DNA of 9,904 nucleotides from Planctomycetota bacterium (GTDB taxonomy: Bacteria > Planctomycetota > PUPC01 > JACPCR01). Positions 1 to 7,600 of this stretch are shown in pieces. Numbering within the stretch: the stretch's first letter is position 1; each line of letters starts with the position of its first letter. Location of the stretch: positions 1-9,904 of the forward strand of contig JASLXP010000637.1 of NCBI GenBank assembly GCA_030740295.1, written 5' to 3'. Under the pieces are notes generated by a model that saw nothing but the letters and a program-made list of their open reading frames with translations, ran no database searches and was not told the DNA's origin. A program made the translations under genes and the position numbers.

Positions 1-116
1 CGCAGCCTGAATCGGGTACGGATGAGTTTCCAGCATGCGAAACGGGCTGAAACGTTAATGAGAGCCTGTTTTAAGCGCTTTTAGCTGGAATTAGTTTTCT
101 GACCTTACGACCATGT
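1..116. other. Left flank with a possible end of an upstream reading frame and a small stem-loop
   Basis: No gene can be assigned. Frame 1 is open from the window edge to a TAG at 82-84 (27 codons, basic, ending ...ACFKRF). It could be the end of an upstream gene, but it is too short to recognise. Bases 39-47 (AAACGGGCT) can pair with 63-71 (AGCCTGTTT) as nine base pairs including one G-T wobble, with a 15-base loop. An 8-base palindrome, AAGCGCTT, lies at 73-80. I looked for integron recombination-site core motifs here because of the integrase remnant and did not find a convincing one. Confidence 0.3.
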
Positions 117-362
117 GGACCAAGCGTCATCAACAAAGCCATTAAGTCCGCGGCGAGGGAGGTCGGGCTGTCGAAGAGCATCAGCGCTCATACGTTTCGG
201 CACTGCTTTGCCACGCATCTGCTTCAGCGAGGCGCTGATATCCGGACGGTGCAGGCTCTGCTACGCCATAGTTCACTGAAGACCACCATGGTCTATACAC
301 ACATCTTGAATCAGGGCGGTCATGCTGTGATCAGCCCACTGGACGATTTGGAGCTTGACTAA
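117..362 (+). pseudogene. C-terminal remnant of a tyrosine recombinase (integron-integrase-like)
   Basis: The frame from 117 to the TAA at 360-362 encodes the C-terminal catalytic part of a tyrosine recombinase. It shows the HxxR box as HTFRH (His codon 189-191, Arg codon 198-200), the second catalytic-box His (267-269) in LLRHSS, and the nucleophile Tyr (294-296) in MVYTHI. The text VINKAIK...HTFRH...DIRTVQALL...YTHILNQGG is closest to integron integrases and related recombinases as I know them. A full enzyme is about 320-340 residues; here only about 80 are recognisable. The frame is closed by a TAA at 72-74, has no sensible start, and loses family resemblance before about 117. I therefore call it a decayed or truncated gene. 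The Gly usual in the LGH motif is Arg. A second in-frame stop (363-365) follows the TAA. A frameshift joining it to sequence outside the window cannot be excluded. Confidence 0.8.
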
Positions 363-376
363 TAGAACATCAGACC

Positions 377-1006
377 ATGTGGGATTCACCAACCGGTATA
401 CGTGTCTTAACCAAACCTGAAGCCGACTGCCTTGTAGAGGCGTTGCGGCTTGAGGCGGACATGCTACTAGGAAAAGGCCCTGCGAATTTGGACGATAAGT
501 GTCCAGGGGACGGGATTACGGGAAAGCAACGATGGGTCTTACTTGCGCAAGTTGCTGATTCGATGTTGTGTGACACCACGTCCGCCCCTCAACGATCTGC
601 TGTGTTGGAGGGCTTCGCGGCTGGTCTCTTCGATCTACTGCTTTCCATGGTCGAAATTGAGATCGATGCGGAAGGTGAGAGTTGGACTCCCAGCGAGAAG
701 ACGCAGGATTGGGTCACCAGGCGGGGCCTTCTAGCTTCTGCGGCCGAGGAAGCCGGCTTAGAAGTTCCGGATCCTGAATGTGTCACTTTAGAAGTGTGGC
801 AACAATGCCTTGAAAATGTTCGGAACCAGATCGTGTTTGAAGATCACGAGATGGCTCATGATTTTCTCGATGTTGCTCCTGAGCAAGGCGATCATCTTAA
901 GATGGTGATGGGCATTCCTGACGACTACTTTTCCCTACCACTTCCGGACCCCACGGACGCAGACGTCGAGAGTGCTCGGCGGTACATTGAGCAACTGTGT
1001 ACCTGA
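377..1006 (+). CDS. Hypothetical acidic protein, 209 residues
   Basis: I do not recognise this protein. It is strongly acidic (many Asp/Glu, including an acidic C-terminal region around DPTDADVESARRY) and has no signal peptide, membrane segment or metal-binding cluster that I can see. Helix-like stretches occur at residues 13-32 (EADCLVEALRLEADMLL) and about 73-100. It probably folds as a soluble helical protein. The ATG at 377 has no Shine-Dalgarno-like sequence before it and lies 14 bases after the recombinase stop codon. The reading frame is long enough, and its composition protein-like enough, for me to believe it is translated. The opposite-strand and other-frame ORFs over it are lower-complexity and look like shadows. 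Sampled G+C is lower than in the sulfatase region. Its position next to a recombinase remnant suggests an accessory gene, possibly a captured cassette, but no recombination site was identified. Confidence 0.65.
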   Translation: MWDSPTGIRVLTKPEADCLVEALRLEADMLLGKGPANLDDKCPGDGITGKQRWVLLAQVADSMLCDTTSAPQRSAVLEGFAAGLFDLLLSMVEIEIDAEGESWTPSEKTQDWVTRRGLLASAAEEAGLEVPDPECVTLEVWQQCLENVRNQIVFEDHEMAHDFLDVAPEQGDHLKMVMGIPDDYFSLPLPDPTDADVESARRYIEQLCT

Positions 1007-1037
1007 GACGACCGCGAAGACAGTGCGACACGTGCCA

Positions 1038-1059
1038 GTAGCTTGTGGCTCAAGCGTAC
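1038..1059. terminator. Possible weak hairpin between convergent genes
   Basis: GCTTG at 1041-1045 and CAAGC at 1051-1055 pair around a 5-base loop. Three more pairs, GTA with TAC, extend the stem past a one-base bulge. It sits in the 62-base gap between the ends of the plus-strand hypothetical gene and the minus-strand symporter, where a bidirectional terminator would be expected. There is no T-run on either side and the stem is short, so this is a weak candidate only. Confidence 0.2.
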
Positions 1060-1068
1060 ACTCTCACC

Positions 1069-2739
1069 TCAGAACATCAGCCCCGAGAACACCACATAGC
1101 ACCCAACCATGCCCGCTGCGGCGATGGCCCACCAGTAAAGCAGGTTCCGGTACCAGGGCGTTCCCAACCGCTGGAATATCTGAAGCGATGACCAGTCGGC
1201 CACGAGATCCTTGGTCGTTTTCTCCGCGGGTGGCGGCGCGGACGCGAGACTGACGATCACCTGCAGGATAATGCACGCGGCCCACACAATCGTCGCCCGT
1301 AAGGTAAACGACATCTCGGAAGAGATTTGAATCACGATGCTCGCCAGGATTCCGAAAATGATAGTAGCGGTCGCAGAAACCCCGTTGGCTCGCCTCCATA
1401 GTATCCCGACCAGAAAGACTGCGGCGAACGGCGGAGCGAAATGGGCATACAGGTTCTGTATGTAAACGAAAACGCTCTGCCCCAGCAGCCCAATGAAAGG
1501 CGCGAGCAGGACGGCGATGGCCAGCACCACCAGCGAGGTCCATTTGCCCATGCGTGTAAGCGAGGCTTCGTCCGCATCCGGCTTCAGAAATTTCTTGTAG
1601 AGGTCGAGAGTGACGATGGTCGAGGTTGAGTTCATCACCGAATCGATGGACGACTGGATCGCTCCGAACAGCGCGGCCAGAAGAAGACCCTTCATGCCAG
1701 TCTGGACGTAGGTCGTCACCAGCACTGCGTAGGTCTTGTCAATTTCCGTCTTCTCCGTTATGCCGGGCTCCATGGCGAAGTAGATGAGTCCCGGAATGAC
1801 CACGATGAGGGGGAGGAAAATCTTCATGAACATCGCCAGTACGATGCCCATTCGAGCGTGCCAGTCATCTCGTGCGGCGAGCACGCGCTGCACCATGAAT
1901 TGATTGATACAGTTGTACCAGATGCTGATCGAGAACCATGCGGTGAAGATCGTGACCCAGGGCACGATGGGATGATTCATCGGCTGAAAGACCGAAAGCC
2001 GTTCATAGTCTTTTGAGCCGATGTGCTCTTCGCCGGACGCGGCGAGCGCATTGGCCCAGGCGTCGCCTTTGCCGAGGTTGCGGTCGACCATGGTCTCCCA
2101 ACCGGCGAGCACGCCCTGGCCGTCGCCCAGGGCTTCCAGGCCGAGCCAAGTCACCAACACGCCGCCAACCACCATGATGGATGTCTGAAAGAGATCGGTC
2201 CAGGCAACGGAACGCAGCCCGCCGTAAATCGCATAGCTGCCGGCCGTAACGGCCATGACGATAACCCCGGTCCAGATGTCCCAGTCAAACATCTCCTGCA
2301 GCCCCAGGGCAGCAGCGTAAAGCACTGCGGCAAGGAATGCAGTGACGTTGGCGATGACCGTCAGCACGGCAAACAGCAGCCGGCAAGTTGAGTTGTAACG
2401 GCGTTCCAGAAACTCGGGCGCGGTGAAGACCCGGCTGGCCAGGAGGAACGGGATGAAAAACCAGATGAGCATGGAAAACGCGAAGATGTTGCCCCATTCC
2501 CAGTGCGCCACGCACACGCCGTAGATATAAGCCGCACCGACCATCCCAATGAAGTGCTCGGTCGAGATATTCGAGCCGATGAAGGATGACCCAATCACAT
2601 ACCAGGGAAGATCTCGCCCGGCGAGAAAGTAATCCTCGCTCGTCTGCTTTCCCCTGCGTCCGACGAACAGCCCGAGGCCGACGAGAACGACGAAGTAGGA
2701 CACAAAGACCGCGATATCCAGACTGCTTAATTCATTCAT
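1069..2739 (-). CDS. Sodium/solute symporter (SSS family), probably sugar-importing
   Basis: A 556-residue inner-membrane transporter of the sodium:solute symporter family (LeuT fold), which couples Na+ entry to solute uptake. About 14 hydrophobic segments are visible, from residues 7-26 to 532-552, as in the SGLT branch. Family landmarks in order are GSNISTEHFIG (55-65, the first core helix), YGGLRSVAWTDLFQ (172-185, compare YGGL.AV.WTD.IQ in vSGLT), NQFMVQRVLAARD (279-291) and the eighth core helix with SSIDSVMNSTSTIVTLDLYKKF at about 363-384. In SGLT-type proteins that last helix carries the serines of the Na2 sodium site. The solute cannot be read from sequence. Similarity to the sugar-transporting subgroup and the sulfatase neighbours suggest a monosaccharide or uronic acid (inference). 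The ATG at 2739 starts just before the first helix and no Shine-Dalgarno sequence precedes it. It is divergent from the sulfatase unit and convergent with the hypothetical gene. Confidence 0.95.
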   Translation of the reverse strand: MNELSSLDIAVFVSYFVVLVGLGLFVGRRGKQTSEDYFLAGRDLPWYVIGSSFIGSNISTEHFIGMVGAAYIYGVCVAHWEWGNIFAFSMLIWFFIPFLLASRVFTAPEFLERRYNSTCRLLFAVLTVIANVTAFLAAVLYAAALGLQEMFDWDIWTGVIVMAVTAGSYAIYGGLRSVAWTDLFQTSIMVVGGVLVTWLGLEALGDGQGVLAGWETMVDRNLGKGDAWANALAASGEEHIGSKDYERLSVFQPMNHPIVPWVTIFTAWFSISIWYNCINQFMVQRVLAARDDWHARMGIVLAMFMKIFLPLIVVIPGLIYFAMEPGITEKTEIDKTYAVLVTTYVQTGMKGLLLAALFGAIQSSIDSVMNSTSTIVTLDLYKKFLKPDADEASLTRMGKWTSLVVLAIAVLLAPFIGLLGQSVFVYIQNLYAHFAPPFAAVFLVGILWRRANGVSATATIIFGILASIVIQISSEMSFTLRATIVWAACIILQVIVSLASAPPPAEKTTKDLVADWSSLQIFQRLGTPWYRNLLYWWAIAAAGMVGCYVVFSGLMF

Positions 2740-2770
2740 AGAGTTTCAGAATAGGGCAGAGAAAAAGTAT

Positions 2771-2798
2771 TGACAGCAGAACGGCCTGGCTGCTGTCA
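2771..2798. promoter_or_regulatory. Perfect 9-base inverted repeat upstream of the symporter, candidate operator
   Basis: TGACAGCAG (2771-2779) is repeated perfectly in inverted orientation as CTGCTGTCA (2790-2798) around a 10-base spacer. The half-site centres are 19 bases apart, about two helical turns, as expected for a dimeric regulator. The inner edge is 31 bases upstream of the symporter start codon, in the 5' leader or core promoter of that gene. It could instead form an RNA hairpin in the leader. The symmetry is seen directly; the operator role is inferred. Confidence 0.4.
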
Positions 2799-2849
2799 CA
2801 GAGTGGTCGGTAGTGGTGGCATTGATCGGAAGTTACCAAAGCCTCCTGA

Positions 2850-2876
2850 GTGCCGACGAATTCTAACAGGAACCTG
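2850..2876. repeat. Imperfect direct repeat, copy A
   Basis: This segment reads GTGCCGACGAATTC followed directly by TAACAGGAACCTGA. It matches copy B near 3097-3130, where the same two blocks are separated by eight extra bases and differ at a few positions. The second block shares ten identical bases, TAACAGGAAC. Confidence 0.4.
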
Positions 2877-2996
2877 AGATGGAAGGGCGCAGAAATCTCA
2901 GATGTCAGTCTGCGATGATTTCATGGACTTCGAGGCGGATGGCTCTGGCAAGCCCGGGCCAGTTCGAATCGTGGTCGGGTACTGCTCTCAGGAAAG

Positions 2997-3042
2997 AGCC
3001 GGATACTCCTCAAGGATTGCCAAGCCTGTGGCATCACCGGCT
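2997..3042. other. Nested short stems in the intergenic region
   Basis: AGCCGG (2997-3002) pairs with CCGGCT (3037-3042). Inside this, TGCCA (3018-3022) pairs with TGGCA (3029-3033) around a 6-base loop. A further 5-base stem, GCTCT/AGAGC, lies at 2984-2999 and shares bases with the outer stem, so the two are mutually exclusive. If transcribed in the sulfatase leader the region could fold, but the stems are short and may be chance. Confidence 0.2.
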
Positions 3043-3096
3043 GAATGATGTCTGAATCAGACCCGCAGAAATCGAAGCCCGACGAACTGTCGTTGG

Positions 3097-3130
3097 TGTC
3101 GACGAATCCTGAATCCTTAACAGGAACTGA
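3097..3130. repeat. Imperfect direct repeat, copy B
   Basis: This segment reads GTGTCGACGAATCC, then eight extra bases, then TAACAGGAACTGA. It is related to copy A 247 bases upstream. It lies 57 bases before the sulfatase start, so the pair could be protein-binding sites or remains of a local duplication. Confidence 0.4.
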
Positions 3131-3136
3131 ATATGT

Positions 3137-3177
3137 ATGATGTTCTTATAGCTCTGATGATGTCTTAACAACTCTGA
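3137..3177. repeat. Degenerate tandem repeat with a 20-base period before the sulfatase start
   Basis: Two 21-base units, 3137-3157 and 3157-3177, share the terminal base and match at 16 of 21 positions. Both begin ATGATGT and end CTCTGA. The array ends nine bases before the sulfatase ATG at 3187, in place of a ribosome-binding site. A 20-base period places equivalent bases on nearly the same face of the helix. A regulatory role is inference. Confidence 0.4.
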
Positions 3178-3186
3178 CCAGTACGA

Positions 3187-4539
3187 ATGAACAACTCAAT
3201 CCCACTAACACGAACGAACATCCTCTTTATTCTTGCGGACGACTGGGGCTACGGTGATCTGGGATGCTATGGCAACGAACAGATCAAGACTCCTTGCCTC
3301 GACCGCCTAGCGGAACAGGGCACGCGCTTTACGCGGTTTTACGTCGCGAGCTGCGTTTGCTCTCCGAGCCGGTGCAGCTTCGTCACGGGCCACTATCCGG
3401 GACGCTGGCAGGTGCACGCGCACTTCGCTCGTTACGATTCCAACGAACGGCGAAACATGCCGCACTGGCTCGATATCGAATCCCCTTCGTTGCCGCGCCT
3501 GATGCAGCAGGGCGGATACCGCACTGCGCACTACGGAAAATGGCACCTCGGCGGCGGTGGCGGCATCCACGGTCATCCCGATGCGCCGTTTGTGAAGGAG
3601 TATGGATATGACGATACCCGCACCTGGAATGGCAACGGGCCGACCTGGTACGAGACCACCCCCTGGCCGTTCACGCTTTTCAACGACTCCGACGCGGTCT
3701 GGGCCGCGAACTCCAGTCGGATGGCCGTGGACGCGACCATCGACTTCATCCGGCAGGAATCGGAAAAGCCGTTCTTCATCAATCTCTGGCTGAAAGACCC
3801 GCACACGCCACTGCACCCCACCGAGGAACAGCGTGAGCCGTTCAAGCATCTGTCCGAGCCGCAACAGACCTACTACTCAGTCATCCATAACGCCGACCGT
3901 CACATCGGCCGCCTCATGGATGAGCTGGACGAGTTGGGCCTTGCCGACAACACGCTGGTCATATTTTCCAGCGATAACGGGCCGGAAAAAGTCATGCTCG
4001 AGCACGGAACTTTCGGAACGCCAGGAAACATGCGCGGCCGCAAGCACGTTCTGTTCGACGGCGGGATACGTGTGCCTTTCATCGTGCGCTGGCCCGGGCA
4101 TACACCGGTCGGGCACGTCATCGATGACACCTGGATATCCGCGGTCGACATAGTTCCCACGTTTCTGGACGTCGCCGGAATTCCGATGCCGCGAGACTGG
4201 AATCCGGACGGCGTAAGCGCACTGTCGGCCCTGCACGGACAGGAGTTCAAACGGGACAAGCCGATGATGTGGGAATGGCGCAACGCAAACTGTACCGGCA
4301 ACGACGAAACCATCGACAACTGGCCCATGCTCGGCATCCGGCAGGAGGAGTACATGCTCCTGATGAACCCGGTGAGCGGGCTCTACGCGCTCTATGATAC
4401 TTTTGGCGACGAAGCCCAGTCCCGAAACCTGGCGTCCGACAAGCCGGACCTGATCCGTAATCTTGCCGGCCAGATCGAGGACTACAGCCGCTCCCTGCCC
4501 GGTTACCCGACACGGCCCGGTGCCGCGGCAGAGAATTGA
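3187..4539 (+). CDS. S1-family sulfatase without a visible signal peptide
   Basis: A 450-residue type I (formylglycine-dependent) sulfatase that hydrolyses sulfate esters. Landmarks are LADDWGYGDLGCYG (metal-binding Asp18 and Asp19), the activation motif CSPSR with Cys58 (C-x-P-x-R-x4-TG, Cys converted to formylglycine by a maturase), GKWHLGG (Lys118, His120), KDPHTP (His206), SSDNG (Asp263, Asn264) and RGRKHVLFDGGIRVP (Lys286). The C-terminal subdomain ends with LYALYDTFGDEAQSRNLA, usual for arylsulfatase A-like enzymes. All expected active-site residues are present. The substrate is not readable. The catalytic core begins at residue 11 with no hydrophobic leader, and an in-frame stop at 3175-3177 rules out extension with an ATG or GTG. 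As annotated it is cytoplasmic, unusual because most bacterial sulfatases of this type are exported. No Shine-Dalgarno sequence precedes the start. It is the first gene of the plus-strand run, 125 bases before the propeller gene. Confidence 0.96.
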   Translation: MNNSIPLTRTNILFILADDWGYGDLGCYGNEQIKTPCLDRLAEQGTRFTRFYVASCVCSPSRCSFVTGHYPGRWQVHAHFARYDSNERRNMPHWLDIESPSLPRLMQQGGYRTAHYGKWHLGGGGGIHGHPDAPFVKEYGYDDTRTWNGNGPTWYETTPWPFTLFNDSDAVWAANSSRMAVDATIDFIRQESEKPFFINLWLKDPHTPLHPTEEQREPFKHLSEPQQTYYSVIHNADRHIGRLMDELDELGLADNTLVIFSSDNGPEKVMLEHGTFGTPGNMRGRKHVLFDGGIRVPFIVRWPGHTPVGHVIDDTWISAVDIVPTFLDVAGIPMPRDWNPDGVSALSALHGQEFKRDKPMMWEWRNANCTGNDETIDNWPMLGIRQEEYMLLMNPVSGLYALYDTFGDEAQSRNLASDKPDLIRNLAGQIEDYSRSLPGYPTRPGAAAEN

Positions 4540-4653
4540 TGCGGAGAGGAAGCGCCGATGGCTTGAGGCCGTGATTGATGTGGAGGATTGCAGGACAGGG
4601 ACGCCAGGCCGGTGTTTCACAACCCGCGTTGGGTCTATGCTGCCGAGGCAACT

Positions 4654-4659
4654 GAGGAG
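4654..4659 (+). promoter_or_regulatory. Ribosome-binding site of the propeller protein
   Basis: GAGGAG at 4654-4659 lies five bases before ATG 4665 and eight before the second ATG at 4668. The spacing to the second ATG is the more usual, so translation may begin at 4668 and the protein may be one residue shorter. This is one of two clear Shine-Dalgarno sequences in the window. Confidence 0.7.
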
Positions 4660-4664
4660 AAGAA

Positions 4665-7600
4665 ATGATGAAAGCAAAACCAACTGTCTACATTGCCAGC
4701 TTCTGCGCGTTGGCCTTCGGCACCGGCCTTTCCGGCGGCGAGCTGGCGAAAGCCCTCCTGTCTACTCGTCTGACGAACGGCGTGATCCTGTTGGTGAATG
4801 CCGGCAGTGAGACTTATGAAGAGGCAGCGGACACCGGATGCACAGTGCGCGGATTGGAGACCGATCCGTCAGCGGTGGAGGCCAGCAGAAGGCGATTTAT
4901 GGCCAGGGGAATCTACGGCAGGCTCTCCGTTGCCGGCTTCAACGGCAAGACGCTTCCCTGCATCGACAACCTGGTGAACATCGTGGTTGTGGAGAATGGC
5001 GAAGTGACGAGGTCGGAGGTGATGCGAGCGCTGGCCCCCGGTGGGACCGCGCTGGTCAAGACGAAGGCCGGCTGGGAAACCCACGTCAAGCCCTGGCCAC
5101 CGGAGATGGGCGAGTGGAATCAGTACCTGCACGGCGCGGACAACAACGGAGTGGCCAGGGACAGCGCTGGGCCGCCTGAGCGGCTCCAGTGGACCGCTGG
5201 CAGTCGGTACGGTCGGGTAAAAGTCCTCATGCCGTCAGTGACTTCCCTGGTGACTGCCAACGGCCGGATCTTTACGGCCGAGGATGTGGCGACCGTCGAG
5301 TCGGCCGCTCCGAGGAAGCAGTACGTGCTGCTGGCCCGGGATGCGTTTAACGGCTGCGAGTTGTGGCGGCGTCCGTTGAAGGAGTGGGACAAGGAGAAAC
5401 TTGGGCCGGTCAAGGTCATACCGGTGCAACTTCAGCGTCTGCTGGTCGCGGTCGGAGACCGGGTCTACTGCACCGACGGGTACGACGGCCCGGTCACCGT
5501 CTTTGACGGCGCCACCGGTGAAGTCCTTTCCACATTCGCCGGCACGGGAAACACCCGCGAGATCGCCCATGCCAACAGCGTGATTTACGGGATCAAAGGC
5601 CAACCCTACGCGTACGGCGTCAGGAGACGCAGAACCGAGATAAAGGATCTGAATATTCACGACGTGACGCTCTACGCACGCGACGAGGCGAGCGGCAAGT
5701 CCCTGTGGGAAGTCGTTATCAAGGGCAGCAAAGGTGGAAAGGAAGGCTATATCGGGGGAACGCTTGCCATCAAGGGCAACCATCTGACCTACATCACCCG
5801 AACGCAGCTCGTCTGCCGCAATAGCAGGACCGGCGGTGAGCTCTGGAGCCGGGATTTCCCTTTCTGGGAGGACATGCCCCGCAAGGGGGTTTTGGTGCTG
5901 GCCTATCATAATTCCCCACCGACCATTGTGATGACCGACGAGCAGATATTTGTGGCCGAGCTGGACCGCGTCAAGGCCTACGCGGTCGCCGACGGCGCGC
6001 TGCTCTGGGAAGGGAGAACCGAGTGCAACTACACCAAGAACGGGGACCTCTTCTACGCCGGCGGTCTGGTGTGGAACGGTTTTCTGGAAGGGCTGGACCC
6101 AGCCACAGGCGCGGTGAAGCGCAAGGTCACCCAGAAGAGGATCGGTCCCATGGTCCATCCTCGCTGTTATCGCAACCGGATCACCCACAAGTACTACATC
6201 AACTCCAAGACCGGCGGCACAGACCTGCTTGCGCTCGACGGCAACGGCGAGTTCCCGAGCCCCTGGATGCGGGCGACCTGCGGTCTGGCCATGACGCCGA
6301 GTTACGGCCGGCTCTATTCTTCCCCCTATGTCTGCGCCTGTGAAATAGGCACCATGCTGCTCGGCTTTAATTGCACCTACACCGAGACGCGTGACAAGAA
6401 CAAGGTCATGGTGGTTAAGCCTGACACGCGCTTGATCAAAGGCCCGGCCTTTACCTCTGTCCCAAATCCGAAATCCGAAAACCTCCCGAAGGGCTCTCCG
6501 AGAAATCCAAAATCCACTGGCTGGCCCACGTATCGGCATGACAATGCCCGCAGCGGCGTCACTGCCACGGCGATCCCCGAACAACTCAAAGTGGTCTGGA
6601 AAGCATCTCTGCCCGCCCAGGCCACGGCTCCGGTGATCGCCAACGGGCTGTTACTGACGGCCGTCCGGAGCATGCACACCTTATACGCGCTGGACAGCCT
6701 GTCCGGCGAGCCCAGGTGGCAGTTCACCGCGGACGGCCCTGTCGACTCCGCGCCGACCTGCTACGGCAGGCTGGTCCTGTTCGGTTCTCGCGACGGCTGG
6801 GTCTACTGCCTCGACGGGCAGACCGGCGACCTTGTCTGGAAGTTCTCGGATATGCCAGAGGTCAGGCTGATGTGCGCCATGGAACAGCTCGAGTCGGCCT
6901 GGCCGGTGAACGGGAGCGTGATGGTCAAAGACGGCCTCGCCTATTTCGCGGCCGGACGAAACTCGTTCCTGGATGGCGGCATCGTCGTGTACGCGTTGGA
7001 CCCGGAGACTGGAGCGGTGGTTCACCGCAGGGCCATGGCCGGACCATATGACAAAAAGAACTTCCCCCGAACCCAACCTGGTTTCGCCCACAGGAGCGAA
7101 GGGTTTAAGTCGGGGATCTTTTCCGCCGAGGGTGGCAACCTTTACATCCGACACCAGGGCTTCAAACCGGACCTCACCCCGATCAGTCCCTTTGACATCA
7201 AGCAGCCGCACCTGATGGCTTCGACAGGTTTTCTGTGCGCCGCCCCCCAGCACCGGACGTACTGGACCATCGACACCGAGCTGAGCTACGGTCCCGGTAA
7301 AGGCTACGATACGGACGGCCCCAACGGCGACATCATCGTGGTCGCCGGCGATGTCTTCTATGAAGTCCGCGGCGACGCCCCCGGCCGGCACACTGGGAAA
7401 GTTACCGATCCCCTGAAGAAGTACCGGGTGGTTTCCGGAAGAGCCCGGAAAGGACGTCTGAAACGGCACCGGGATCCCTTACGGACTTCGCCCGGAGGCC
7501 CACTTGTACCCTCCATGGGCCGATGGGACAGACGCTGGACCACGCACATTCCTATGGCCGGGCACGCCATTCTCGTCGGCGGCAAAACAGTGGCCGTGGC

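Larger units (their letters stand above)
2740..3186. other. Divergent intergenic region between symporter and sulfatase
   Basis: These 447 bases contain no recognisable gene. They must hold the promoters of both the minus-strand symporter and the plus-strand sulfatase unit. No textbook -35/-10 pair with correct spacing stands out. TTAACA at 3118-3123 and TATGAT at 3136-3141 resemble the two boxes but lie only 12 bases apart. The region is rich in short repeats: an inverted repeat near the symporter, two related direct repeats, nested short stems in the middle, and a tandem repeat before the sulfatase. A 48-codon reading frame (2902-3048) is considered separately. Confidence 0.6.

Noticed and set aside
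1007..1070. Possible integron attC site after the hypothetical gene
   Set aside because: I looked for the paired RYYYAAC and GTTRRRY core sites with an imperfect inverted repeat between them and found none; only a short unrelated hairpin is present.
3118..3141. TTAACA and TATGAT as a sigma-70-type promoter for the sulfatase
   Set aside because: The spacing is 12 bases, well short of the usual 16-18, so I did not call a promoter.
4612..4668. Reading frame ending FHNPRWVYAAEATEEKK with its stop overlapping the propeller start as ATGA
   Set aside because: The overlap looks operon-like, but no good start, ribosome-binding site or homology supports a gene in the 125-base gap. It may be chance or a tiny relic.
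3877..4683. Minus-strand open frame of 268 codons opposite the first sulfatase
   Set aside because: The plus strand encodes catalytic sulfatase motifs over most of it. The minus-strand protein has no family features.
5235..6584. Long minus-strand open frame (449 codons) opposite the propeller gene
   Set aside because: It is a shadow of the G+C-rich plus-strand gene. It has no recognisable domain, while the plus strand shows continuous propeller motifs across the same bases.
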